64,000 nt of DNA from Umbelopsis ramanniana AG (Eukaryota; Mucoromycota; Umbelopsidomycetes; Umbelopsidales; Umbelopsidaceae), in assembly GCF_025399195.1 (NCBI RefSeq), contig NW_026252121.1, forward strand, positions 124,001-188,000. Reading direction: 5' to 3'. How positions within the stretch are numbered: the first letter of the stretch is position 1; each line of letters starts with the position of its first letter. The position numbers and the translations under genes are program-made. Shown here one piece after another: positions 21,565-35,291 of the stretch. Below the pieces are notes generated by a model. That model saw only the letters and a program-made list of their open reading frames with translations. It did no database searches and was not told the origin of the DNA.

Positions 21565-22369
21565 ATACCCCCCACTGGAAGCACGTTTGTGCTGCCCTCT
21601 ATATCGGTTCTAGTTCATTATATCTGTTATAAACTTCATATCATTAAATCCCACTTCATGTGAATTGTGTGACCGACTGTTAACGAAATACCCGTGGTGA
21701 ACTTACACTTTACTTAGAGAGACGTTATTGGCCTGTCAACAGAGTAGCGCCTTTTCGTGTCTAGCCTCTCATCCATACCGGTTTTCGCGGTATGTATGGA
21801 ACCAGGTCATTAAATAAAACGAGCTAAAAGAAGCGTTGAAGTGGTGGCTGACCAGACATATGCTCCGCTAAGGTACCCACATTGAGTTTATTTGCCCCAA
21901 GCACAAGGAATACATTGGTATGTATGCCAGGCAGGCTATATCATGGAATTCCTGGATCGTCCAACATTGGCAGTGGATGAACCATGTGCCCCCTGGCAGC
22001 CATTTGAATGGAATATAAACGCCAAGTCGCTTTTTTTGTCCAACGCGGATGTGCACCTCTTGAGAAAAAATTGCGTTTTCCCTACTGCAATACTATAGAA
22101 TGTCTCAAAATAATAAAAAGATCGTAAAACCTTGTTTTGACGCCATTTTTGGTTTCCTTTACGCATAACATCAAGTCCCGACGGGCTCAGAGCGACAGCA
22201 TGTGTAAATACTCGTCGCCCATTTATTGGACGGTCGGTCGGTCGCGAAAATTCACATAACCTCTCCTGAGCCGCAAGTGTATTTGAAAATTATATGCAAT
22301 TTATTTATCAGTAGGAACGCACTTGGACTGTGTCAGCCATTATAAAACTGTGCGGCTAGAGAGTGGTAT
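21565..22369. other. Convergent intergenic region between the two CipC genes
   Basis: About 0.8 kb between the stop codons of the inverted pair. It contains the short tandem repeat (CGGT)3 at 22231-22242 and nothing recognisable as a gene. No transposon ends were seen that would explain the inversion. Confidence 0.4.
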
Positions 22370-22832
22370 TTATCTACGCTCATACTCTTGTTCATAGTAT
22401 CTCTCAACGTTGTCCTTAGCATGACGCTTGGCCTTCTCGCGGTCAACGAAGTCCAAACCTCTGGTCTCAACACTGTGTACAGATATACAAGTTAGCTCAT
22501 GTTAAACGGCGTGGTATGCTTTTTAGTACCCCTGATTACTTACAGCTTGTCGATTTCGGCACCAGCGAAACCAGCGAGCAACTCCTTGGCAAAGCTGTGG
22601 CTAACAGTCTTACCCTCACGTCTTTGGTGGTCTTCCCAAGCCTTGACAGCCTCGAAGGAAGCTAAAGGGAGAAAAGGACAGGTCAGCTTCTAGATGATTG
22701 CTGAGAAGGGTTATAGCGATGACGACACTTACCAGCTCCAGCAATCAATTCGTGAGACAACTTTCCCTTGTGCTCCTCAGGAGTGTTGTTGAATTCTTCG
22801 TGATGTTCTTGGAAAGCGTCAAAGAAACCCAT
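22370..22832 (-). CDS. CipC-like DUF3759 protein, paralogue B
   Basis: Inverted duplicate of the gene at 21112-21564. Exons 22733-22832, 22544-22661 and 22370-22472 give 106 residues: MGFFDAFQEHHEEF, GKLSHELIAGASF-type core, KAWEDHQRREGK, LLAGFAGAEIDKLVETRG and DREKAKRHAKDNVERYYEQ. Exon lengths and intron phases are identical to copy A, while codons and linker residues differ. This points to an older duplication kept under selection rather than a recent copy. Introns differ in length and sequence. The biochemical role of the family is not known; soluble and stress-associated is the usual description. Confidence 0.93.
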
Positions 22833-22883
22833 GTTGTTGTTGTTATGTAGTAAAGAAGAGTGAGGGTGGTCTCGTTTACTTGT

Positions 22884-22892
22884 AAATTTATA
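22884..22892 (-). promoter_or_regulatory. TATA box of CipC-B
   Basis: TATAAATTT on the minus strand starts 60 bp before the ATG, the same sequence and spacing as in CipC-A. Confidence 0.7.
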
Positions 22893-22943
22893 CTTTTCCA
22901 GCCATGCGGCGGAGTGGAATTAGACTCACGTCCGCTCAAAGCC

Positions 22944-22963
22944 AGCCACCTTGGCAACTTTAC
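22944..22963 (-). promoter_or_regulatory. CipC promoter element, copy 2
   Basis: On the minus strand this reads GTAAAGTTGCCAAGGTGGCT, one mismatch from copy 1, and lies 131 to 112 bp before the CipC-B ATG. The order element, ACTCCG, TATA, ATG is the same in both genes. Confidence 0.65.
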
Positions 22964-23205
22964 TTCTTTTTGAAAACCCAGCCTCATTTGCGGGTTTTTT
23001 TTTTCCTGGGTTCTCATTTCTACTTTTAGCAAGCTCAAAGAACCAGGTGTACAGTTTGAGAGAACAGGTTTATATTAAACTTAAAGGAAAAACAAGAAGG
23101 GTCGCTGAAGCTGGAGGGCAGAGGGGGTTGGTATTTCTTTTTTTTTTTTCAACTTTACGTTACTTTTCTAGTTGGGTTCATTTCCCACTTATTTGGGGGC
23201 CCCAA

Positions 23206-26200
23206 TTACCAGTCGCCACTAAACATGTGGGCATCAGGTCCGCCAGCTCTGCGTTCATGAGCTGAAGAACTTGAGCTGTTGGAAGACGCCGTATTGGGTT
23301 CTTCCTGTTCCATGACTGTGGCCATAGCTGCTCCACTACCAGAGCTAGGTCGCCGAGACATAGCTTCTCCACCACTAGTGCCTATTTTAGGGCTACCACT
23401 CGTTGATGCAAAATGACTATTGGGTCCGACCAATAGCCGTTGTCTTGGCGAATCCTTGCCACCACTGTATAGACTTCCTTGATAAGGGTTATTGTACACG
23501 CCAGAGTCGAACGTCCCAGTTTCATTGCCGAGTTCGCTCATCTTAAATACTAGAGAGTCATCGTCATCCAAAAGACTCCCACTTCGCGTTCCACTAGCCA
23601 ATGCATGACCACTGTTTTCCGGACGGTTTCGTTGAGATGATTCATTAGCGTCCTCATTCAAACTAGAATAACTCGTAGGCTGTAAATCTGGTCGAGGTCC
23701 GATAATGGGACTGGATCCTCCAGAACTAGCATGGCGGTTACTGATGTGTCGAGGAATATTTCGGGGTGGTGATGCACTGGTAGCTAGCCTTTCTAACGTC
23801 ACCGATTTAGAGGGTCGGTCGATTGTGGAAGGAGGGGATCTAGGCGAGAGGATATCGCGTGATCGAGGAGAAGGAAGTTGCGCATTATCGGGTGGGGATC
23901 GTGCTGAACGCGGAGGTAATCGTTTCAAGTCTTTGTGGTGAGGATCAGTGGGATAGCTGGAATAGGCGGCTCTATCAGGCGATGACAAGACATGGGTAGA
24001 GGTGGTTGTTTGCGGTGGCGATGAACGGACATTGGTTTGATTTTCATGAGATAGTTGTCGACGGTGTAAGTGAGATGCAATAGTGGGTGCGCTCATGTCA
24101 CGAGGTATATGGATAGGGCCAACACGTTGCTCTGCATGAAGAGGTGATGGCACTGCGGGTTGATGATATCGACTTTGAGATGACGATGATGAAGTGGGTG
24201 ATACGCCTGTGTAACTAGGCGACCCATAGTTCCTTCCGCCACCACTTCCTTCAGTTATACCTAACCCCATCATACTAGCAGACATCGATTCTGATAGGTT
24301 ATCGTGCGATTCTCGCAACGCCTGAAATCGAGAAAGTGCTTTCTATAGGTGGAAGAGGGTGTCAGATGTCAGCGCTATCGTGATCTTTCTCATATTCGTC
24401 GTACCTTTGACCTGTACATGGAGCCACTCCCTAATCCACTAGCCATCATACTATTGTCTATACTGTCATCATAGGACAACTCATTGTCCGGTGTGGCCGT
24501 TGTACTACCTCTACTGGAAAACATCTTCAACTCCTGCTTGGATTGTACGAACTGCATAAATTCTTCCAGAGCAGAATCGGAATCTTGACCAGATGAGTAC
24601 TACAGCAGAAATGGTTCAGTACATTGCAATAGTGTAGCTTTTTCTTTCCTATGTGCACTTACAAAATCAACCAGACTATGATCACTGTTACGCGATAAGC
24701 GGCGACTCATTCCAGTACCAATGTCACCACGACTGGGGCTCCCTTTGTAACGATCAAAGCTGCTTGAAAACTCCACTTTGCGAGCACTGCTAGAACTACC
24801 ATCGTCTCCGCCAGTAGACTGATATGAAAAGGGCTTACTGCTTCCAGAAGGATGGCCAATGGGTGACGAATAATATTTTGATTGAGAAATGCCATATTCG
24901 GATCCACTTTGTTGAATGGGTGATGACGATAAGGATGGGGATTTGAAAGGGGATATATTAGTTGCCGATGGTTTGCGACCAATGCTTGCCGTCGATGCTT
25001 CGGCACCACTGGTTCGTGTGAAGGATAACCGTTCACGATTCACCGGTGAGATGGAGGACATGGATGTCATGCTAGCTTGTCGCTGACGTTGCTGAACGAT
25101 TTCACGGGGATCAGAATAATCGTCTGCCAACGCTTTTGAACTTGGACTGTCATAGAGTTCCTGATCTTCATGACTAGAAGCAGCGATGGGTGAAGGTAGG
25201 CTCCCCTTAAATACTATGTGTTAGACCAAGCCCACAAATTAATTTTTTTTAAGTGATGGAGGCTGACAGGACTCACGGGTTTGAAACCAGTTACGGTATT
25301 TTTTGCCTTGGCACTGCCGCCTTCATAAGATGATGCTGAACGAGTTCGTTGCATATCTTGCTCCTGCTGGTATTTCGCCATAGTGGGTGTGAAATAATGC
25401 TCATCCATATCAATGAAGCGAGCACTAAGATCCCGTTCCATGTCATCGACTTGAAAGTCACAGTTTGGGCGATATTCGACTTTGAGATTGAAATGTCTAT
25501 AAAGGAACAAAAAGGTTTGACTTTTGACATTAGGTTAGGCGGGTATATATGCATTCATACTAACCCCAGGGGTGTCATTATATCAGCAAACTCATAGGAC
25601 TTGGTAGGGCTACGAGCATCGTGCTCGACAATTGAGACATCTATGCAAAGCCAATTATTAGTTTCAGAGCACATGGGTATGAATTGTTAGTGACATTCCA
25701 ACTTACCAATTCCAATTTCGCCACTTTGCTCGGTATCCACGGACACCATACGATAGCCGAGTCGCAGCTGACTTATGTTTCCATACTTCCGCAAACGGCG
25801 ATACAAATTATAAGCAGGTAAAAGTCGGACATAAGAATGCAAAGATCGGAAAAAGACAATAGAGCGTTTGTATAAGTTGGGTAGGTCGACTGAATAGTCA
25901 GGAATGGGATGGCTGTTGAGGCAGGATAAAAACGAGTGAGTCAGTGTGAAGCAAATCTGACTTGCTTTTCCCCGACTTACTTTAATGTTAAGGTCCAGCT
26001 TTCAAGTAAGATTTTATCAACCGTCGTTCTTGAGCCGGAACTCGTAGCACTGGAAGCAAGATCAATACGATTTCGGCGCAAGGTTTCATCCACCACAACA
26101 AGGATTTGGTTTTGAGATAATTCGGAAACGTCTAAAAAGATGTCAATTTTCATGGGAGGAGGCTCTTCACCCGAGGGATTGATGGCTTGCGTCCGCCAAA

Positions 26201-26764
26201 ATTTAAGATCCTCCTTCAAGACATCCAAATCCTCTGTGACTAAATTGAACTGCGGAACAATACGATGAGCAATTTGCTTAGCAGGATAAACCAAACAGGA
26301 AATCCATCCTACCCATTTGTTTGCTTTTTTACTGGTATTGCTGTCTCTGGTTTGCAAGCCTCTCGAAGATCGGCGTGTGGATTGTCCGCGATTGGCTTGA
26401 CGTTCTTCTATCTGACCTAATCGTGCCTGCACAATGACTTGGGCAGCTTTGGTATAAAAATTCTAGAGCGATAAGAGAACTCTAAGCTTTAGTAAAAATA
26501 GAAAAGCGACTCGTCACAAGGCAAAAGAACAGGGAAAAAAGCCCTCACCTGTATAATATGGTCTAGCTTTGAATTGCGAGGCGGGGTAGTTCCTACCGCC
26601 GGTGGGTGCTGAGATTGCATCATTGCTGTGGTCAGGTGCGATGCAGCATAATTTTGTGGGAGTGAGTTTGTTGAATTGGATAGTAATGAGGATGACGATG
26701 AGCGTGAAGAGAGCGGCCTGGCGGGAAGTGTAGTCTTGGTTATATTTTTAGGCGCAGGACGCAT
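23206..26764 (-). CDS. ATG13: Autophagy-related protein 13 (ATG13)
   Basis: Atg13 is the regulatory subunit of the Atg1 kinase complex that starts autophagosome formation under TORC1 control. The protein begins MRPAPKNITKTTLPARPLSS (ATG complement of 26762-26764). The HORMA domain follows: KLDHIIQNFYTKAAQVIVQARLG (over a junction), FNLVTEDLDVLKEDLKFWR, MKIDIFLDVSELSQNQILVV, TVDKILLESWTL, SLHSYVRLLPAYNLYRRLRK, MVSVDTEQSGEIG and YRPNCDFQVDDME. The remaining half is long, disordered and rich in Ser and Pro with many potential phosphosites, including SGSGAAMATVMEQEEPN near the end; Atg13 binds Atg1 and Atg17 through such a tail. Six or more introns are visible. It lies immediately downstream (same strand) of GFA1. 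ATG9, its functional partner, is about 31 kb away. Confidence 0.93.
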
Positions 26765-27355
26765 TCAAATCATAACCAAATTGCAAGACAGGGTCCAGAG
26801 ATAAGCACCAAGACTTGGTAATCTCTTTGGATTGTAACCGTAAAGTAAAGCAGTTGCTTGAGATAATACGTCCGCATGCCACTATTTCAACTTGGATGAT
26901 CTCCATCGCGTGACTACCGCTGTGACTTCACACTGTGAGTGATTTCGGTGGCAAAAATTTCCAAGGGTGGTTTTTTTTTAACGACAAAAGGTCCTGGTTA
27001 TTCTTTTTATTTATCAGCAGGCGATGAGGGGTTTCTTTTTCGCTTTGAAGCAAGCAGATAAGGGGGAATGAGAGCACATGTTTCAATAAGAAAAAGTAGT
27101 ACTCGAGTGAAATTTTGAACAGAAACAGCGAACTAACGCACGAAATCTACAAGTCTGCAAAGGGGATCATTGGAGAGGCAGGAAACGAGGAGGAACTGCA
27201 AATCATTGGGCATTTGAACAGAGTCATTCCAAAGTAAGAAAAAAAAAGGTAAAGAAAAGAGGAGTATAATATATAGACAGCACGAGACGCAATTCGCAGT
27301 TTGAAAGGGGTTACAAAGTGTAGAAAAGTGGAAGGTGTTGAGGAACTATCACCAT
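26765..27355. other. Intergenic region: ATG13 promoter and GFA1 3' flank
   Basis: About 0.6 kb between two genes on the same strand, with A- and T-rich tracts. No gene or repeat was recognised. Confidence 0.4.
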
Positions 27356-30049
<2,694 letters not shown>

Positions 30050-32552
30050 TGTTTAGATGCTAGAGAGGGAAGGAAATGGGGAGGGAAAAGAACACAGCGT
30101 TTGACACGACTTGGGCCATTTTATAGCCAACGAGTTCCCTCCGTCTTTTTTTTGCCAGTCAAGACCTAATTTTAGGTCTTCCGCGGCAGTTCGTGCGCTA
30201 ACTCTCAGCCTCTCAGCTTGCACGCCGGATATTTTCAAGCCCCACTAAATTTGTTACTAAAAAATCCCAATCGGCAAAATTAAAATCGGCTATAAGGTTC
30301 AATAATATTTATAATTCTGACACGGCAAGTCGACCCATTCAAAACCGCAAGAGAAACCAAATCAAATCAAATATCTTATTGATAACATCAACTGGTAATC
30401 AGTATGATCGTATGAAATTAAGAGAGCGCGCACGCCTCCCCGCTCGTGAGCCGCGGAACGAAGCCACTTGGGTAGGAAGCAGTGAGCTTTGCCAGCGATA
30501 ATGAGCAAAGTGTCTGCAAACACGTGGAGGTAGGACTTGCTCGATACGCCAATGGGGATCAATGGGTCTGCAGCGTTGAACAAACATGTCCATTCCGTTT
30601 TTCAAACATATACCGATGGAAAAAGGTATGAGACTCCAACCTAGGAATCTTTAGACGGGTTGGCGCAAGCAAGGTACCTTTGATCAAATTGCCATTCAAA
30701 CTCCTAAATTGATACACGTCAATTTTTCATGGCCCCAATCATCCACTTCTACCTCTCAGAGAAAAAGTGTAAAGCAGAAAATCTGATGGTCCCTGTCCAC
30801 CTGCAGGTGGGGCTGACATTCGGTTTGTTATGCGTTCCAGGGATCAAATGAAACATTAACGTAACGGAAATTGCATCCGAAAACGTTTTTTTTTCATAAC
30901 AACACAACACATTACTTTTTTTGCAAAGGTGGAATGCTTTCCAAAGTCCGGGTATAGTAATGAAGAAGCTGTCGCTACAGGCAAAAAGACGACAACGAGA
31001 GAGCGCTAATTTTAACTCTGTCATCAACCTCCGAACCTCGCAGGATCATTGTCATTTGTCTCGTGCGTACCAGCCCTTGGTGCCTGAACAGCAGTCATGT
31101 TCTTCTTATTAGTTTTGTTATCATTCTCTTTTTCTTTATTATGAAGTATGAGTGTCAACTCATATTTTAGACATCGGTGAATGCCTCCTTGGTACTTTCT
31201 TGACGTTGTTGATCGACCATGACGGTTACAAATACGAGGCGTAGTATTGTTGTTTTGGGATGGTCCTTGCCAGTGTTGGCCAGGTGAAAGTGAGACCCCA
31301 TTCATGGATCAAAAGTTCTCCATGTGATTATACTCTCATCGTACTATTGGCTGGCCTTAATAATGAATTGCCACTGCAGTACAAGTTTAACATTCCAACA
31401 ACAGCTTCACCTCAATGCTATTTTTATCACCGTGGGGTCAACATCTCCCTGTGATTGTATCCCTTATTACGAAATGCACCTCGACGTCGATTAAGATGTT
31501 CCAATACCACCACTTCTGTTGGAAAACGTGCACTTGTATTTGCTATTTGATTATGATTCCTTGCCTTTGTGCTTTGCGAGGGGAAGCTGAAGAGTCAAGT
31601 TTAGAAGACGATGTGTTTTGCTGTGAAGTGTCTCAATGTACCAGCTGTAACCGTTACTTGTGCAATGATGTAAAAAAATTAAAGGCGGATGAAAGAAATG
31701 GTGTTTCATGTAATTTATCACGTCTGGATAGTTTACGTTATTCAGGGTCATCAAGGTAGCATTTTCGGTTTTTTGGCCTAGCTACGAGGCAATAGTCCTT
31801 CCGAAACATAGTGTGAACGTCTTCCTCCCATTGAGAATAAAGTCTGACGTAAGATTAATTTCGTCACGTCAATAATAGGTGAATTGCACTTTGTACTCTC
31901 ACTCCAAGGGTGAATGAAGTGAAGTACACGATATTTATCGTAAAGTGAAACATAGAGTCATCGCTCTCTATAGTAGTGCAGTACATACAGCATAAGGTTG
32001 TTTGTTAGCTTCAAGAAAGACAATAGCTGCTGTAAAGAGTCAAGTAAGTCACAGCGAGTTTGACGTGCCTGATGCAGAAACTGAGATGGAACAGATGAGC
32101 CACACATGGAGAACATGGATGAAAGTCATAAGTTTCTCCTGGTAACTACAATGTTTTCCATGTTTAACCTCATGTGAGTACCCTTTTCCATAAAGTACTT
32201 TCATCCCGTCCTGAAGTAGCGCTACCGCTATTACTGCATGTGGATGTATTCGTTATGAGAGAAATTAAATGATATATTTATTTTACCCAAAGCACTTATC
32301 ATTAATTTCATCACTTGGGTGCAAAGTTAAGCAAAGTTCATAATGCTTTCATTTCCAATTAAATCAATTCACATATCGGTAAGCCAGTGTACAGTGTGGG
32401 CCGTCTTCTGTGGCATCGAATTGTCACTCTGGCCGAAGAAATCCCTCTCACTCGAAACAATTGACTGCTTTTCTGTGACGTCTCCCTGTTTTGTCACTTT
32501 GAATTTTCGAAAACGACTCAATACCAAGTTTTGTAATTATCAACACAGAGTC
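30050..32552. other. 2.5-kb gene-poor region between GFA1 and TIM9
   Basis: The first few hundred bases must be the GFA1 promoter and the last few hundred the TIM9 promoter. Small ORFs between (for example 31024-31305 minus, 31415-31759 plus) resemble nothing I know and have no coherent spliced extension. No tRNA or repeat was found. Confidence 0.4.
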
Positions 32553-33041
32553 ATGGATTTCCAACGCTATAACCAAGCCGAGCAGGCCCAAATTGCTCAA
32601 ATGATTGAGCACAAGCAAGTATGTATTTTATGCAAACTCTGCTGAAATCGTTATACCTGGATTAATCTTTAATGCACCTTAAATTAGATGAAGGATTTCC
32701 TTCGATTGTATAGCAACTTGGTCCAACGCTGCTTCAACGACTGCGTCAATGATTTCACAACCAAGGGTGTCACATCCAAGGAGGTCAGTATACTGTTAGA
32801 CTGACTTCTTTTAAGGCTTTGCATTACTAACTCTGTCGGTCCGACGATTTGCAGGAGGCTTGCGTTAACAAGTGCGCCGACAAGTTCTTGAAGCACTCTG
32901 AGCGAGTTGGTGCCCGCTTTGGCGAGTTGAGCCAACAGGTAAGACGCAATGCGTATATCTTTCGAGCGGCTGTATACCACGTGAATACTAAACACATGTA
33001 TTTATGCGCTACAGATGACTCCACCAGGCAGCCCACAGTAA
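32553..33041 (+). CDS. TIM9: Mitochondrial import chaperone TIM9
   Basis: Small Tim of the mitochondrial intermembrane space. With Tim10 it forms the hexamer that escorts hydrophobic carrier proteins to the TIM22 complex. Exons 32553-32618, 32688-32783, 32855-32938 and 33015-33041 give 90 residues. The twin CX3C motifs are CFNDC and CVNKC, which form two intramolecular disulfides after Mia40-dependent import. Around them are [15 protein letters not shown] and [15 protein letters not shown], typical Tim9. There is no presequence, as expected. The last exon adds only eight residues (MTPPGSPQ). TIM10, its partner, is 16 kb to the right. Confidence 0.96.
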
Positions 33042-33364
33042 AATGCCTACAGCAAGAGATTCAAACCAATATCGGGTATTTGTACAGTAGATGGTAGAAT
33101 GAAAGGCAGCTTATAAATGTAATTCGTCTGTTCAGGCATACGCCATACAAATAGATTGCTCAATCAAACACAGCGTTATTCGTGATGGTGAAGGAATTAC
33201 AACATGTATGATTTATTACCGGGGGAGCTTATGGGGATGAAAAAGAAAAGAGCCAAAAAAAATTTGTCAGGAATTCGTTTACAGATAGGGATGTAAAGGG
33301 TATTGTTATGGTGAAGTCATTGATGATGTGTTGGGCAATGCGATGTGTGTGTTTCTTGGAGGCG
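33042..33364. other. Convergent intergenic region TIM9 / E3 ligase
   Basis: This 323-bp stretch between two stop codons contains poly-A tracts and no recognisable feature. Confidence 0.4.
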
Positions 33365-35291
33365 TCATCTGTTATGGAGGTCAGCATAAGAAGCTGTTCG
33401 GTATGGAGTGCTGGAGCCGCTGGGTAGACCAGAGGGAAGGTTTTCATCTCGATCGTCTACACTGTATACAGAAGAGGTATCGTCATAGTGAGGATTTCTT
33501 GCCGTCAAGCTGACCTCTATGTTCCAAGGCAACAGTGCTAACAGGTATTTACCACCCCAGATGGAAGATCTAAATGAACAATATCAGATAAATTGCTCAA
33601 GTTAATGCAATGACGATGGAGAGCTTTGAACTTACGTTACAGCAGCTTCGGCACTCGTATTGTCGAGTGACGGTGATGGTCCGATAGTACTTCGGCAGGT
33701 AGGGCAAGTTGCTTGAAAGGGCCGATGATGAATCCAAGAATGCAAGCAGCTAAGGTGAAAGCAATGACCGCATGGTAGCTTTGTAGCTTCTTTCATTTTG
33801 TCACGACATATCGCACATTGGTCGCCATATAAAAGCAAATCATGCGAAGTTGCATGTAGATAACTGACGTAGAATAAAGCAAAGAACATGAATTTCAACT
33901 CGTATGCTTTTCTCATGAATCCTAATGCTGGTACTTACGAGGACCGGATGGTTGTCAAGGCCTTCCAATGGACACCATGTGTGGTGATTTTCCTTCCAAG
34001 GTGCTTAAAAGCACTTCTCAAATTTAGCAACAGGATTATGTCCGTCCAGCCAAAAGATTTTCCATGCATCCACTGATGATATACTAAATTAGCGCTGAAG
34101 ACGGGAAACAAATAGACCGGTATAAACTATTGAGGCTTGATACTTACCAGCAGTTGAAGATACTGTAGAATGGTACAGAGAAGGATAAGCAGATCTGCAG
34201 TCAATTCGGAGTAGTACATTATGACACCTTTGCTTTCCATTTGATCTTCGAATAAATTATCGATGATATGGGCAACGTATTTGATTAATAATTGACTAGT
34301 ATCGATAGCTACGGGAACAGTCTATAATATAATCTGATCAATGCCACGTTCGTAGGCAATCATGGTTAACACAAACAAGAACTTACCTCCAGTGTAAGAA
34401 ACGTAAGCATGGAAGGGAATAGGTGAAGGCAGCCATAGTACCATAAGAAGCAGCTAATGAGGATAAAGCACAATAGCCCGACAATTTTATACAAGCCCAC
34501 CATGGGCACAGATGGCGTAACAGAGAGCTGAAACACACCATAGATGTTACCAAAAGCCAAAGGTGTAACTTAAAAAAGACGAGAATATACTTACATGATC
34601 AAATCGATCACGACTAAGTTTACAAAAGATATGTAGAAAGCCAAGAATGCCGATCCAAAGAGCCAATACAAGAACCTGACCCCAGCGAGGATTCATGACA
34701 GTACAAATGAAAATCACCTTGAATAGGATAAAGTTGAGCATATTGTCGTACAGATGCTGTTGAAAGTAATAGTATCGTCTGTGCATTAGTGAGTCACCCC
34801 TTTCTACGTGTTCACTATGACAATAAAACTTGCCTGATTTTCAGATCTCATAATACGGCCGAAGATTGCTTTGCTTATGACCTTTCCGATCAAAACCAAG
34901 CAACAGTAAAACATATTAACCCAGACCTGGAAGGGATCAGAGGTTAACCGCAAGCAAAATAAGATACAGCGTTATTTCCGCAAATCATTACCAGAACAGC
35001 GATCTTCTCTCCTTCAATATACTTTATGAAAGCTGGTAGAAATTGCAGGTGAGAGTTCGAGAATGAAGCGTCAGCCAGCTGATGAGCCAATCGTTGTCCA
35101 TCAGGTTCTACAGCGTCAATGTCTAAAATTTCGATGAAGCGGCCAAGTTGTTCAAGGTCATCCAAGCTACCAGGCTGGACTATTGTCACGAAGGCATCTT
35201 GTAGTCGAGAAAAGGACCGAAGGTAAACAGCACATGTTGCAACAAAGGCTGCAAATGACAAGAGTGTATACCATGAGCTTCTCAGCCGCAT
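33365..35291 (-). CDS. Multispan membrane RING-H2 E3 ubiquitin ligase (gp78/AMFR- or Hrd1-like)
   Basis: Probable endoplasmic-reticulum ubiquitin ligase. The start is MRLRSSWYTLLSFAAFVATC (ATG complement of 35289-35291). Several exons with hydrophobic helices follow: VNMFYCCLVLIGKVI, MLNFILFKVIFICTV, VLVLALWIGILGFLHIF, YKIVGLLCFILISCFLWYYG. The RING-H2 then reads CAICRDKMKEATKLPCGHCFHLSCLHSW with CPTC, supplying the C3H2C3 zinc ligands. The C-terminal tail is reconstructed from a 17-nt exon (residues SSIWG) and a final exon ending PYRTASYADLHNR. No CUE domain was seen in the tail, unlike animal gp78, so the match is to the family in general. Substrate and E2 are unknown. The internal exon structure is only partly resolved. 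Confidence 0.8.

Larger units (their letters stand above)
22833..23205. other. Intergenic region between CipC-B promoter and ATG13 3' end
   Basis: This 373-bp region holds the CipC-B promoter: TATAAATTT on the minus strand at 22884-22892, ACTCCG at 22910-22915, and the 20-bp element at 22944-22963. The rest is the ATG13 3' flank with poly-T tracts. Confidence 0.5.

Noticed and set aside
22231-22244. (CGGT)3 repeat as a CRISPR-like or attachment site
   Set aside because: Only three and a half units, no spacers, no mobile gene nearby; a simple short tandem repeat.
31024-31759. Two small ORFs in the 30-32.5 kb gap as genes
   Set aside because: Low-complexity or Cys-containing sequence with no coherent exons, start context or recognisable domain.
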